A stretch of 36,789 bases of DNA, taken from positions 1-36,789 of the IMG/VR virus record IMGVR_UViG_3300035703_000230; one strand, given 5' to 3'. Positions 1 through 8,023 of this stretch are shown here, one piece after another (position 1 is the stretch's first letter; every line of letters begins with the position of its first letter). This DNA comes from a virus. The notes beneath the pieces are model-generated. The model saw only the letters and a program-made list of their open reading frames with translations. It ran no database searches and was not told the origin of the DNA. Made by a program: the position numbers and the translations under genes.

Positions 1-44
1 CTGGGGCTTGTTGTACTCAACGGTAATTTTTTTTGGAGCCTTGC

Positions 45-311
45 ATGTTCGATGTCGCCTTACAGAAGTACTTACGCCAGTTCGAACCGCTGAAAAGCGT
101 ACAGGTGGGGTACCGCAGCGAGATGCAAGGACAGCTGGCACCGTTTCTGGTGCTGGTACATGGCTTCATCAACCTGCATGGCAAGGTCCACCAGTACGAA
201 GTGGACGTTGATATGCGGGAAATGAACGGGCCCCGCGACCTAGAACGGCTTGCGGGAATGCTTATCCAGTCTTTTGAGCTGGCTCACCATGAATCAACAC
301 AGGTTCACTGA
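45..311 (+). CDS. Hypothetical small phage protein (88 aa)
   Basis: I do not recognise this protein. It is small and soluble-looking, with a central hydrophobic stretch (PFLVLVHGFINLHGK) and an acidic, leucine-containing C-terminal part, and it has no signal peptide. A TTG at 33 is also possible, but the ATG at 45 has a GGAG at 35-38 six bases upstream, so I chose it. A run of eight T lies just before that ribosome binding site (27-34). It is the first gene of the lysis/packaging operon and its TGA is separated by one base from the next start. It does not look like a small terminase, which would be expected near here and was not found in the window. Confidence 0.7.
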   Translation: MFDVALQKYLRQFEPLKSVQVGYRSEMQGQLAPFLVLVHGFINLHGKVHQYEVDVDMREMNGPRDLERLAGMLIQSFELAHHESTQVH

Positions 312-312
312 T

Positions 313-696
313 ATGGATGTCTCGTCTTACGTCACAGAGAAGCTTACGGCGGCGGTGTCGGGGTTGGCTGGCGGTTCCAGCATGATGGCTTACGTGCGCC
401 CGCTGACGATTACGGAAGCTTTTACGAGAGGTGGGACATCAACGGCATGTGCGGTGATCTTCGGACCGCCGGTTTTGTTGCTCTTAGGGTTACCGACAGG
501 CTGGGAGATGCAGATCCCGGCAGGTTTCATCATTGGCTTTGTGTCGTACAGCCTACTCGGGGTGGTTGCGAACACCCTGCGTAAGTACCACGCGAGTGAC
601 TTGTTTCACATGGTGCGTGTGGCGAGGGGTGACATAGAGCCAGAGACGAAGCCTGAGCCTGAAAAGCCGCGCGCTAAGCGCCGGAAGAAGGCGTAA
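313..696 (+). CDS. Small two-helix membrane protein, possible holin
   Basis: A 127-residue protein with two predicted transmembrane helices at about residues 43-60 and 68-88, separated by a short turn (PTGWEM), followed by a highly charged tail that ends in RAKRRKKA. Two membrane helices with a basic C-terminus next to an endolysin is the usual picture of a class II holin, which makes holes in the inner membrane at lysis. The start at 313 follows the upstream stop by one base; an in-frame ATG at 289 and a TTG at 250 lie inside the previous gene and would give longer forms. The assignment rests on topology and neighbours; it could be another membrane-bound virion or lysis-timing protein. Confidence 0.6.
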   Translation: MDVSSYVTEKLTAAVSGLAGGSSMMAYVRPLTITEAFTRGGTSTACAVIFGPPVLLLLGLPTGWEMQIPAGFIIGFVSYSLLGVVANTLRKYHASDLFHMVRVARGDIEPETKPEPEKPRAKRRKKA

Positions 697-699
697 GTC

Positions 700-1197
700 A
701 TGGTTGAACTGCTCGGCGGCGGTGTATTGGGCTCGGTTCTGGGCGGTGTGTTCCGCTTAGTACCCGAATTCCTCAAGGCGTTCGACAAAAAGAACGAGCG
801 CGCACACGAATTGTCCATGTTCGACCGCCAATGCAAGCTCGAAGAGCAGCGTGGTGCGCAGAAGATGGCGGAGATTGGTGCGCAGCGTGACCTTCAGGTC
901 GATACGAGCGTCATGTCTGCGTTCAATTCTGCGATTGAGCAGCAAACGGAGATGGTCAAGGCTGCGGGAGCAGGCTGGGTTGCCTCGCTGAGCGCCTCCG
1001 TACGCCCGGTTGTGACTTTTTGGATACTCGGGCTCTGGTCATTCCTGCATGCGTGGTACTGCTACGAGACGTGGCGCGTCGGGCTCGATCCGATGGAGAC
1101 GTTTAAGGCAATGCTGACGCCGGATTTTGCCGCGCTCGTCTCCGGCACACTGAATTACTGGTTCCTTGACCGGACTCTGGCTAAGCGTGGGCTCTAA
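700..1197 (+). CDS. Three-helix holin-like membrane protein (GTA holin_3TM type)
   Basis: A 165-residue protein. A glycine-rich hydrophobic N-terminus (residues 3-20) is followed by a long charged helix (about 28-90), a clear membrane helix at about 101-122 (PVVTFWILGLWSFLHAWY) and a C-terminal hydrophobic segment ending in YWFLDRT. This layout matches the phage/gene-transfer-agent family of three-TM holins, whose C-terminus typically reads like YWFGDR. Such proteins are placed in the inner membrane to let the endolysin out. It starts three bases after the previous stop, and its TAA overlaps the endolysin ATG (TAATG). Having two holin-like proteins in a row suggests a holin/antiholin or holin/accessory pair. 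Confidence 0.75.
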   Translation: MVELLGGGVLGSVLGGVFRLVPEFLKAFDKKNERAHELSMFDRQCKLEEQRGAQKMAEIGAQRDLQVDTSVMSAFNSAIEQQTEMVKAAGAGWVASLSASVRPVVTFWILGLWSFLHAWYCYETWRVGLDPMETFKAMLTPDFAALVSGTLNYWFLDRTLAKRGL

Positions 1198-1643
1198 TGT
1201 CGGACGCTTTGTCGATTACCTCGGAGCTGTGTAAGCACTTCGAGGGATTCCGGTCGAAGCCGTACCTCTGCAGCGCCGGTGTACCCACGATCGGGTACGG
1301 CGCGACCTATTACTTAGACGGTCGCAGGGTAGAGCTCACTGATCCGCCGATCACCCGGGAAGTGGCGACGGGTCTTCTCACGTTCCAACTACAGAGAGAC
1401 TTCTTTCCCGGGGTATTACGCCTATGTCCCATCCTTTTACTCCATCCGACACGCTTAGCGGCGATCACGGACTTCGCTTTCAATCTGGGTCTCGGGAGAC
1501 TGCAGACCTCGACGTTGAGGCGGAAGGTGAATGCGGAGGACTGGGAGGCTGCGAAGGAACAGTTGATGAAGTGGACGAGGGGCGGGGGCAGAGTGTTGCC
1601 CGGTCTAGTGCGCCGACGCGCCGCCGAAGCGAAGCTCCTATGA
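1197..1643 (+). CDS. Endolysin, T4/P22-type lysozyme (GH24)
   Basis: A 148-residue muramidase that cleaves the beta-1,4 bond between N-acetylmuramic acid and N-acetylglucosamine in peptidoglycan at lysis. The catalytic pattern E-(8)-D/C-(5)-T of this family is present as E16, C25 and T31 in FEGFRSKPYLCSAGVPTIGYG, so this is the Cys variant of the triad. The conserved second half follows: ITDFAFNLG at about 90-98, and the terminal RGGGRVLPGLVRRRAAEAKL (in place of the usual NGGGKVLPGLVRRRxxE). There is no signal-arrest-release or signal peptide, so export should depend on a holin, consistent with the two membrane proteins just upstream. Length is typical of the family. The start overlaps the preceding stop (TAATG). 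Confidence 0.95.
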   Translation: MSDALSITSELCKHFEGFRSKPYLCSAGVPTIGYGATYYLDGRRVELTDPPITREVATGLLTFQLQRDFFPGVLRLCPILLLHPTRLAAITDFAFNLGLGRLQTSTLRRKVNAEDWEAAKEQLMKWTRGGGRVLPGLVRRRAAEAKLL

Positions 1644-1756
1644 GGATGCCGGTGTTTGACTGGAACTCGAATGTGAATACGTTCGAATGGATTCTGCAGG
1701 CGGCTGCCGCAGTGCGCGTAGAGCGCGAGCTCGATCGGATTAGTCGTCGCAGATGA
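1640..1756 (+). CDS. 38-residue ORF coupled between endolysin and terminase
   Basis: ATG at 1640 overlaps the endolysin stop (ATGA), and its own TGA at 1754-1756 overlaps the terminase ATG at 1753 (ATGA). The product is MRMPVFDWNSNVNTFEWILQ followed by AAAAVRVERELDRISRRR: an amphipathic stretch and then a basic helix. The double four-base overlap and the lack of any other gene in the gap make it likely to be translated, by coupling. The same frame stays open upstream to 1424 inside the endolysin gene, but that part is arginine/serine/glycine-rich shadow sequence. Function unknown. It is too short to be a normal small terminase. Confidence 0.6.
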   Translation: MRMPVFDWNSNVNTFEWILQAAAAVRVERELDRISRRR

Positions 1757-3198
1757 ATATCAACTACGTCGCACCGGGACCAGTTAGCGAAGCATTCCAT
1801 CAAGACAGCTCGTTCGTTCGCGGACTGATGGGACCTGTCGGCTCTGGCAAGTCGACGGCGTGTTGCTTCGAGATTCTCTCCCGCGCGCTCGAACAGCAGC
1901 CGGGACCGGATGGCATCCGTCGCTCACGCTGGGCGATCTGCCGTAACACGTATCCTGAACTCAAGTCGACCACGATTAAGACGTGGATGGACTGGTATCA
2001 GGATCTCGCGACGATGAAGTGGGATACGCCCATCACGTCGCACATCAACATCTCGGACATCGGTGACGGTACGGGACTTGAGCTTGAAGCGATCTTCATG
2101 GCGCTCGATCGCCCTGAGGATGTCGGCAAGCTGAGGTCGCTGGAACTCACCGGCGGCTGGATGAACGAAGCGTCTGAGATGGACAAGGCTGTGCTCGACA
2201 TGCTGACCCAGCGTGTCGGACGCTTCCCTTCGAAGCGCAACGGTGGTCCGAGCTGGACGGGTGTCATCATGGACACGAACCCGCCGGACGACGACAGCTG
2301 GTGGTACAAGCTCGCAGAAGAAGATCGTCCTGAGATCTTTAAGTTCTTCAAGCAGCCCGGTGGCTTGATGCGTGACAACGATCCGAAGTCAGAGACTTTT
2401 GGTCAGTACCTGCCGAACCCGGACGCCGAGAACATTGCGAACCACTCGCTCGGTTACCAGTACTACCTGAACCAGCTCGCCGGCAAGACCGACGACTGGA
2501 TCAAAGTATTCCTGCTCGGCGATTACGGTACGACGATGGACGGCAAGCCCGTCTATCCGGAGTACAACGACAAGATTCACTTCAGCGAAAAGCAACTGAA
2601 CCCGGTCTCTGGAATGCCCATCCTCCTCGCGTTCGACTTCGGTCTCACGCCAGCGTGCGCATTCTTGCAAATGAACAGCCGCGGTCAGCTGATGATTCTC
2701 AAAGAACTCGTCTCGGAGGACATGGGCATACGCCAGTTCTACTCCGAGGTGGTGCGCCCGGTGATCCGTGGCGAGTACAGCAAATATCGTGTTGAGGCAG
2801 TGGGCGACCCTGCCGGCAACATTCGCAGCCAGACCGATGAGAAGACCTGCATGCAGGAGCTCATGGAATTAGGTCTGCTGTGTGAGCCCGCTCCGACGAA
2901 CGAGTTCATCGCTCGCCGTGAGTCAGTGGCGTACTTCCTTCAGCGTTTGTCGGGTGGCGAGCCGGGATTCCTGCTCGACCCCAGCTGCAAGATGCTGCGG
3001 AAGGGATTCAACGGGGGATACCGCTACGAGCGGTTAAGGGTGTCCGGCACTGCGCGATTCAAAGATCGACCGGTGAAGGACAAGTTCAGTCACATCCATG
3101 ACGCATTGCAGTACGGATGCTTACACATGAGGTCTGAGATGAATCCAGTCAGAGCCAAAACGGTGAGACAAGCGCCCGCCGCTGCAGGCTGGGTCTAA
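1753..3198 (+). CDS. terL: Terminase large subunit
   Basis: The DNA packaging motor: an N-terminal ATPase pumps DNA through the portal and a C-terminal RuvC-like nuclease cuts the concatemer. The Walker A loop is GPVGSGKS at residues 27-34. A candidate Walker B/coupling region is LELTGGWMNEASEMDKA around 135-150, and TGVIMDTNPP follows near 175. The nuclease acidic residues are visible as AFDFG (D295), VGDPAGN (D352) and HDALQYG (D450). The length of 481 residues is normal. The start overlaps the preceding small ORF and the portal begins six bases after the stop. No small terminase is recognisable next to it. Confidence 0.95.
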   Translation: MNINYVAPGPVSEAFHQDSSFVRGLMGPVGSGKSTACCFEILSRALEQQPGPDGIRRSRWAICRNTYPELKSTTIKTWMDWYQDLATMKWDTPITSHINISDIGDGTGLELEAIFMALDRPEDVGKLRSLELTGGWMNEASEMDKAVLDMLTQRVGRFPSKRNGGPSWTGVIMDTNPPDDDSWWYKLAEEDRPEIFKFFKQPGGLMRDNDPKSETFGQYLPNPDAENIANHSLGYQYYLNQLAGKTDDWIKVFLLGDYGTTMDGKPVYPEYNDKIHFSEKQLNPVSGMPILLAFDFGLTPACAFLQMNSRGQLMILKELVSEDMGIRQFYSEVVRPVIRGEYSKYRVEAVGDPAGNIRSQTDEKTCMQELMELGLLCEPAPTNEFIARRESVAYFLQRLSGGEPGFLLDPSCKMLRKGFNGGYRYERLRVSGTARFKDRPVKDKFSHIHDALQYGCLHMRSEMNPVRAKTVRQAPAAAGWV

Positions 3199-3204
3199 GC
3201 ACAC

Positions 3205-5139
3205 ATGGCACTTCAATCGCAAAGACTACGCCGGGATATCGACAAGACGGAGGTCCCAGAGACTGCCGTATTGTCTTTGGCTGCGTACATCGACAAGTGC
3301 TATCAGGAGGCGAAATCCGCCAAGGCGGATATCACTGAGCGCCTGCTGAAGTGTGAGCGCCAGCGTCGTGGCGAGTACGACCCGGACAAGCTTGCCCAGA
3401 TTCGACAGACGGGCGGCGCGGACATTTACATGATGCTCACGGACATTAAGTGCCGTGCAGCTGAGAGCTGGATCAAAGACGTCATGCTGTCGACCGGGCA
3501 GCAGACGTGGTCCTTGTCTCCCACTGTTGAGCCTTCACTACCCAACGAAATGCGTGAGGGCGTGATCGAGACCGTGGTCATGGAAGCCGATGCTGTTCAA
3601 CAGCAGGGCATGGCGATCGATCCCCGTGCGATCGATGCGCGCATGAAGGAGCTGTACGAGGCGGTCACGAAAGCTATCAACGACAAGGCGAAAGACGCTT
3701 CGTCGAAGATGGAGCGCCGCATGCAGGACAAGCTCGTTGAAGCGGGCTGGTCGGATACACAGGCTGAGCTGATCTATGACTTCGTGACGTTCCCGGCGGC
3801 GATCCTCAAGGGTCCTGTCGTGAAGAAGAAGCGCGCCCTGAAGTGGGGTCGCAACTTCAAGCCTGAGGTCTTCGAAGATATCGCCGAGTCCTTTGAGCGC
3901 GTCTCGCCGTATGACATCTTTCCGTCGCCTAACGCGGTCAACTGTCAGGACGGCTACATCATTCAGCGTCACCAGCTGACGCGCGCGGATCTCGCCGGAC
4001 TCCTCGGCACACCGGGCTACAACGACGACGCCATCAAGGCGGCGCTCGAACAGTACGGTCGCAGTGGAATGCAGTTCATGGAGCAGAGCGACAGCGAGCG
4101 CAACTTGCTCGAAGGTCGCAACCACACGCTCGTCGGCACGGAGATCATTGACTCGATTGAGTTCTGGGGTTCTGTCTCAGGCTCAATGCTCATCGAGTGG
4201 GGACTCACGAAAGACGTCGAGCCCGAGGGTGAGTACGAGGTCAACTGCTGGAAGGTGGGTTCGCACGTCATCAAAGCGATCAAGAACTCTGACCCGCTCG
4301 GTCGCCGTCCGTACTCTAAGGCGAGCTGGGAAGCGATCCCGGGCGCGTTCTGGGGCGTGGCGCTACCGGAAGTCATGCGTGACGTGCAGGTGATTTGCAA
4401 TGGCGCAGCGCGCGCTCTCTCGAACAACATGGGCATTGCGTCGGGTCCGCAGGTCGAGGTGAGCATTGATCGCTTGCCGGACGGCGAGAACCTGACGCAG
4501 ATGTATCCATGGAAGATTTGGCAGACGACTTCCGATCGCACCGGTGGTGGTCAGCCGGCTGTTCGTTTCTTCCAGCCGAACATGAACGCCGAAACTTTGA
4601 TGAACGTCATGCAGTACTTCCAGCGCGTGGCGGACGAAGTGACGGGTGTTCCCAATTACGTCTACGGCTCAACCTCGGTATCGGGCGCAGGACGCACAGC
4701 GTCTGGTCTTTCGATGTTGATGGAGAACGCCGCCAAGGGCATTAAGCAGGCAATCCTCTCGCTCGACAAAGCCATGAGCGAAATGCTGACCCGCCTCTAC
4801 GATCACCTGATGATCTACGACGACGATGTCTCCATTAAGGGTGACATGCAGATCGTGGCGTCTGGCGTGGTCGGTACGCTGCTCAAGGAAACGATGATGG
4901 CTCGCCGCAACGAGTTCATGCAGATGACGGCGAATCCGTTTGACCTGCAGATCATAGGACCCGCTGGTCGCGCTGAGCTGCTGCGTCAAGCAGCGAATGG
5001 TCTCAACATTGATGTCGACAAGATCGTGCCGAAGCCCGAGGAGATCCTCGCTGCTGAGAAGGCGCGACAAGAGGCGGAGGCTGCAGCCGCCGAGCAAGCC
5101 ATGATGCAGCAGCCACAACCGCAAGGAGTCATGCAATGA
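3205..5139 (+). CDS. Portal protein
   Basis: A 644-residue protein that forms the dodecameric ring at one capsid vertex, binding terminase during packaging and the connector afterwards. Supporting features are its position directly after terL, its length, an N-terminal segment with QIRQTGGADIYMMLTDIKCR and AAESWIKDVML, and a C-terminal long-helix region (YGSTSVSGAGRTASGLSMLM then ENAAKGIKQAILSLDKAMSE) typical of portal stem/wing helices. The C-terminal end is Ala/Glu/Gln-rich (about 610-644), as often seen in portal barrel helices. It resembles the portals of short-tailed phages with P22- or BPP-1-like structural modules. The stop overlaps the next start by ATGA. Confidence 0.92.
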   Translation: MALQSQRLRRDIDKTEVPETAVLSLAAYIDKCYQEAKSAKADITERLLKCERQRRGEYDPDKLAQIRQTGGADIYMMLTDIKCRAAESWIKDVMLSTGQQTWSLSPTVEPSLPNEMREGVIETVVMEADAVQQQGMAIDPRAIDARMKELYEAVTKAINDKAKDASSKMERRMQDKLVEAGWSDTQAELIYDFVTFPAAILKGPVVKKKRALKWGRNFKPEVFEDIAESFERVSPYDIFPSPNAVNCQDGYIIQRHQLTRADLAGLLGTPGYNDDAIKAALEQYGRSGMQFMEQSDSERNLLEGRNHTLVGTEIIDSIEFWGSVSGSMLIEWGLTKDVEPEGEYEVNCWKVGSHVIKAIKNSDPLGRRPYSKASWEAIPGAFWGVALPEVMRDVQVICNGAARALSNNMGIASGPQVEVSIDRLPDGENLTQMYPWKIWQTTSDRTGGGQPAVRFFQPNMNAETLMNVMQYFQRVADEVTGVPNYVYGSTSVSGAGRTASGLSMLMENAAKGIKQAILSLDKAMSEMLTRLYDHLMIYDDDVSIKGDMQIVASGVVGTLLKETMMARRNEFMQMTANPFDLQIIGPAGRAELLRQAANGLNIDVDKIVPKPEEILAAEKARQEAEAAAAEQAMMQQPQPQGVMQ

Positions 5140-5453
5140 GCAAGTGGGCATCGTTCGCCACAGGAATGGGCGAGGGCTACCTCGCTGGCAAGCGTTACAA
5201 GGACACGAAGAAAGAGCGCGACGAAGACCGTCAGATGATGAAAGACATCCTGATGTCTCGCGCTGAGAAGACCGCTACCGATCCGGTTGTAGCTGGTCCG
5301 TCTGCTTCGGTTGCGAGCAGCATGGTCGAGAGCGACCCGCTCGGAATCCGCAGCATGTATGACCCGGAGGCGAAAGCTAACGGCGGGATGGTCGGCGAAA
5401 TGCCGAAGCATCACGACAAGATGAGCTGGCAGCGCGGCTCGTTCAAGAAGTAA
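5136..5453 (+). CDS. Hypothetical protein between portal and scaffold (105 aa)
   Basis: A 105-residue protein with a short N-terminal segment (SKWASFATGMGEGYLAGKRY), a strongly charged helix (KDTKKERDEDRQMMKDILMS) and a glycine/methionine-rich tail (ANGGMVGEMPKHHDKMSW). The ATG overlaps the portal stop by four bases and the stop overlaps the next start (TAATG), so it belongs to a translationally coupled chain. I do not recognise the family. The position suggests a small head-assembly or packaged protein. Confidence 0.8.
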   Translation: MSKWASFATGMGEGYLAGKRYKDTKKERDEDRQMMKDILMSRAEKTATDPVVAGPSASVASSMVESDPLGIRSMYDPEAKANGGMVGEMPKHHDKMSWQRGSFKK

Positions 5454-5656
5454 TGAATCAATTCCCGCGAGATCTCGCAGAGCGCCTGAGACGGGACTCA
5501 GACGTGCAACGGCTCGCGGAACTGTTGACTAAGTACAGAGAGGAAAAGCGAGTGGAGCTGGAGGACGCTACGGCGTCTCTTCAGGTTCACAAGCTGCAAG
5601 GCTACTGCCAAGCGCTCTCTGACTTGATCAAGCTGCTTTCACTCGAAGGCAGATAA
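5453..5656 (+). CDS. Hypothetical small helical protein (67 aa)
   Basis: A 67-residue, highly charged, all-helical-looking protein. The second half (ATASLQVHKLQGYCQALSDL then IKLL) has the pattern of small phage head-region proteins in which a helix with an RLQG or KLQG motif is followed by a leucine-rich end. The start is the ATG in TAATG shared with the preceding gene. Function unknown; it may be a coiled-coil partner of the head proteins. Confidence 0.75.
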   Translation: MNQFPRDLAERLRRDSDVQRLAELLTKYREEKRVELEDATASLQVHKLQGYCQALSDLIKLLSLEGR

Positions 5657-5661
5657 ACCCC

Positions 5662-5678
5662 GCCGGAGGTTCTCCGGC
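5662..5678. terminator. Perfect 7-bp hairpin after the small head gene; weak terminator or processing site
   Basis: GCCGGAG (5662-5668) and CTCCGGC (5672-5678) form a perfect 7-bp stem with a three-base GTT loop, five bases after the stop codon at 5656. There is no T run after it, so it is not a canonical intrinsic terminator. It may slow polymerase or protect an RNA end. The rest of the 105-bp gap to 5762 shows only a further short GAGAG/CTCTC palindrome near 5720-5730 and no convincing promoter. Confidence 0.35.
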
Positions 5679-5761
5679 ATAACCCGCCCTGACTCCAGTC
5701 ACGTAGGCAGAGACTCCTGAGAGGCTCTCTTGCGCGTAGGACACGGCTCAGAGGATTGATA

Positions 5762-6706
5762 ATGCCCAGACTACCGAAGTCAGTTGAGAAGCAAGCAGAG
5801 CTTGCGGACCAGATCTACCAGCAGGCGTACGGAACTCCTCAGCAACCCCCTGAGGCTCCGAAGGCAGCCGAGACACCATCCGCACCTCCTGCAGATTCCA
5901 CACCCCCGGCACCTGCCGATAGCGCTCCGTCAGCGGAACCCGCGAAAGCAGAACCGGAAAAGCCCGCAGAACCTTCAGAAGAAGGCGACCTGAACCACTG
6001 GAAGCAACGCGCGAAAGTGGCTGAAGGGCGTCTCACGAAGGAGATGCCGCGCATGGCGCAGACCATCCGCGAGATGAAGGACCAGATTGCTGACCTGCAG
6101 ACAAAGCTCCGCGAAGCGGAAGCCAAGCCTGCAGCGCCTGCCGACGCCGGCGTCAAGCCGGAAGAAGTCGAGCAGTACGGCAAGGACTTCATCGATATGG
6201 TCCAGCGTGTAGCGCGTAACGCCACACCGGGTGTTGATCCGAATCTGCAAGCGCAGGTGAAGGAAGTCACGGAAACGCAGCGCCGGGTAGCGCGACAGCA
6301 GTTCTTTGATCAGCTTGGTCGCGAAGCTCCGCAGTGGGAAGCGCTAAACACGGACGAGGGATTCCTTGCATACCTCGGTGGACTCGATCCCTACACGGGA
6401 CGTCCCCGGCAGGAACTCTTCGACGATGCTTACGAGAAGCTCGATGCTTGGCGTATCGCGAACTTCTTCAACTCGTACAACGAGTCTCGGCGTGTAGAGC
6501 CCGAGTCGCCAAAACCTAGCCTTGCCGATCAGGTGGTTCCGTCCGCTAACAAAGCGAACAAGCCACCGCCGAGCAAGAAAGTGTGGACCACCGCGGATGT
6601 CGCTCGTTTCTATGACGAGCTTCGACGCGGCGTTCACACGCAGGATGAGGCGGCGAGGATTGAGCAAGACATTTTCGCCGCACAGAAGGAAGGTCGTTTG
6701 CGCTGA
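5762..6706 (+). CDS. Putative capsid scaffolding protein
   Basis: A 314-residue protein placed between portal and major capsid protein, where the scaffold usually lies. After a short helix it has a Pro/Ala/Glu-rich segment (about 27-75), then a charged coiled-coil-like region (RLTKEMPRMAQTIREMKDQI and following, about 90-122). It ends in a compact C-terminal part with WTTADVARFYDELRRGVHTQ and AARIEQDIFAAQKEGRLR, a pattern common at the end of scaffold/head-morphogenesis proteins of P22-like heads. Scaffold guides coat protein assembly and is removed before packaging. I chose ATG 5762 because GAGGA at 5751-5755 is six bases upstream; a TTG two codons earlier is possible. Confidence 0.8.
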   Translation: MPRLPKSVEKQAELADQIYQQAYGTPQQPPEAPKAAETPSAPPADSTPPAPADSAPSAEPAKAEPEKPAEPSEEGDLNHWKQRAKVAEGRLTKEMPRMAQTIREMKDQIADLQTKLREAEAKPAAPADAGVKPEEVEQYGKDFIDMVQRVARNATPGVDPNLQAQVKEVTETQRRVARQQFFDQLGREAPQWEALNTDEGFLAYLGGLDPYTGRPRQELFDDAYEKLDAWRIANFFNSYNESRRVEPESPKPSLADQVVPSANKANKPPPSKKVWTTADVARFYDELRRGVHTQDEAARIEQDIFAAQKEGRLR

Positions 6707-6731
6707 GACAATACTGTCTAGCGTGTAAATA
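6706..6731 (+). promoter_or_regulatory. Candidate promoter/regulatory element upstream of the coat gene
   Basis: The 70-bp gap before the coat gene contains AGACAATAC (6706-6714), within which AGACA and TGTCT (6715-6719) form a short inverted repeat, followed by TAAATA at 6726-6731. The same AGACAATAC occurs in the intergenic region before the small gene at 17711, where it overlaps a better promoter-like pair. Here the spacing from GAGACA to TAAATA is only 15 bases, short for a sigma-70 promoter. The element may be a phage promoter or a regulator site; the call is tentative. Confidence 0.25.
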
Positions 6732-6776
6732 AACCAAACAGAGGTGCGGCAGAGACAACATTCACAGGAGTAATTT

Positions 6777-7763
6777 ATGTCTCTCGCAGTCTCTAACAAC
6801 TATTACGGTGCCGGTGCCGGCACCAGCGACAGCTACGCTGGCGTTTTCATCCCGCAGATTTGGTCTGGCAAGCTTCAGGTCAAGTTCTATCAGTCGACGG
6901 TTCTGTCGTCGATCACGAACAACGACTGGGAAGGCGAGATCAAAGATCAGGGCGATAAGGTCGAGATCCGCACGATCCCCTCGATCACCATCTCGAACTA
7001 CACCAAGGGTCAGAGCCTCTCTTCGCAGGTCCCGACCGGTGGCGTGGTTGAGCTCTTGATCGACAAGGGCAAGTACTTCCAAGTCGTCGTTGACGACGTG
7101 GATGACGTGCAGAGCGATCTCAAGCTGATGGACATCTTCACGAACGATGCCGCTCAGCAGATGAAGATCGCGATCGACACGGACGTGCTCGCTGGCGTGA
7201 AGAACGCCGCTGCTGCCGCCAACCAAGGCGCTGCCGCGGGCGCTCTCTCGGCGAACGTCAACCTCGGTGACGGCAACGCCACCGGCGGTTTGACTGGCGC
7301 GAAGCTGACCAAGGACAACGTGATCGAGAAGATCGTTGCCATGGGTCAGGTTCTCGACGAGCAGAACGTGCCGGAAGTGGGTCGCTGGATGGTGATCCCG
7401 GCGTGGCTTGCCGCTCTGATCAAGACGTCAGACCTCAAGGACGCCTCGATCTCGGGTGACAACATGTCGCCGCTCCGTAACGGTCGCCTCGGCATGGTGG
7501 ATCGCTTCACGCTCTACGTCAGCAACCTGCTCCCGACCGCCACTGGTGCGGCTCGCGAAGCTGGCGACGCTGGCGCTGGCACCGTGAAGGGCACCTACGT
7601 CTATGCGGGCACCAACGACGCCATCACGTTCGCCTCTCAGGTGACCAAGGTGGAGTCGCTGCGTTCGCAGACGACTTTCGGCAACCTCGTCCGTGGATTG
7701 AACGTCTACGGCTACAAGGTGATCAAGCCGGAAGCTCTCGCCGAGGGCTTCTTCTACGCCTAA
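6777..7763 (+). CDS. Major capsid protein (HK97 fold)
   Basis: A 328-residue coat protein that builds the icosahedral shell. It follows the scaffold gene, has the strongest-looking translation signal in the area (AGGAG 6766-6770, six bases before ATG) and is followed at once by a strong terminator, as expected for the most abundant virion protein. The sequence is rich in Ala, Gly, Val, Asp and Thr. It includes an N-terminal IPQIWSGKLQVKFYQSTVLS segment (E-loop/N-arm region) and a C-terminal VTKVESLRSQTTFGNLVRGL strand region found in coat proteins of this type. An Ala/Gly-rich insert is at about 140-175. No protease domain is fused or adjacent. Confidence 0.9.
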   Translation: MSLAVSNNYYGAGAGTSDSYAGVFIPQIWSGKLQVKFYQSTVLSSITNNDWEGEIKDQGDKVEIRTIPSITISNYTKGQSLSSQVPTGGVVELLIDKGKYFQVVVDDVDDVQSDLKLMDIFTNDAAQQMKIAIDTDVLAGVKNAAAAANQGAAAGALSANVNLGDGNATGGLTGAKLTKDNVIEKIVAMGQVLDEQNVPEVGRWMVIPAWLAALIKTSDLKDASISGDNMSPLRNGRLGMVDRFTLYVSNLLPTATGAAREAGDAGAGTVKGTYVYAGTNDAITFASQVTKVESLRSQTTFGNLVRGLNVYGYKVIKPEALAEGFFYA

Positions 7764-7781
7764 TTCTTAGGCACACCGGGG

Positions 7782-7817
7782 CTGGGGGAGGGCAGCCTCC
7801 CCCGGTCCTTTTCTTTT
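7782..7817 (+). terminator. Strong rho-independent terminator after the coat gene
   Basis: CTGGGGGAGG (7782-7791) pairs with CCTCCCCCGG (7796-7805), a 10-bp stem with one G-U pair and a GCAG loop, followed by the T-rich tail TCCTTTTCTTTT (7806-7817). It lies 18 bases after the coat stop and ahead of the connector genes, so it would make coat mRNA more abundant than the downstream genes unless antitermination occurs. Confidence 0.9.
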
Positions 7818-7828
7818 ACAGGAATCAC

Positions 7829-8023
7829 ATGCTTCTGAGACACAAGCAAACAGGCGACGTCTACGTCTACCACAAGGTCCTCATGGACAGTGGTGAGTAC
7901 GACATCTACGAAGAGCCAAAGCCTGCAGTGGTTGTGTCTGAGCAGCCTGAGATGAAGAAGGCTCGCAGAAAGAAAGTCGCGATCCAGACTGACGGAGAAA
8001 CTAATGGCACAGACACCGAATGA
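7829..8023 (+). CDS. Small head-region protein (64 aa)
   Basis: A 64-residue protein with an N-terminal beta-like section (MLLRHKQTGDVYVYHKVLMD, then SGEYDIYEE) and a basic, disordered C-terminus (KKARRKKVAIQTDGE). An AGGA at 7820-7823 lies before the ATG, and its 3' end overlaps the next gene by 20 bases. I do not recognise a named family. Small proteins of this type after a coat gene may be head-decoration or connector-associated, but there is no direct support for that here. Confidence 0.75.
   Translation: MLLRHKQTGDVYVYHKVLMDSGEYDIYEEPKPAVVVSEQPEMKKARRKKVAIQTDGETNGTDTE

Noticed and set aside
1424-1639. Upstream extension of the 38-residue ORF inside the endolysin gene
   Set aside because: The frame is open but its product is low-complexity shadow sequence of the GH24 gene; the coupled ATG at 1640 is the likely start.
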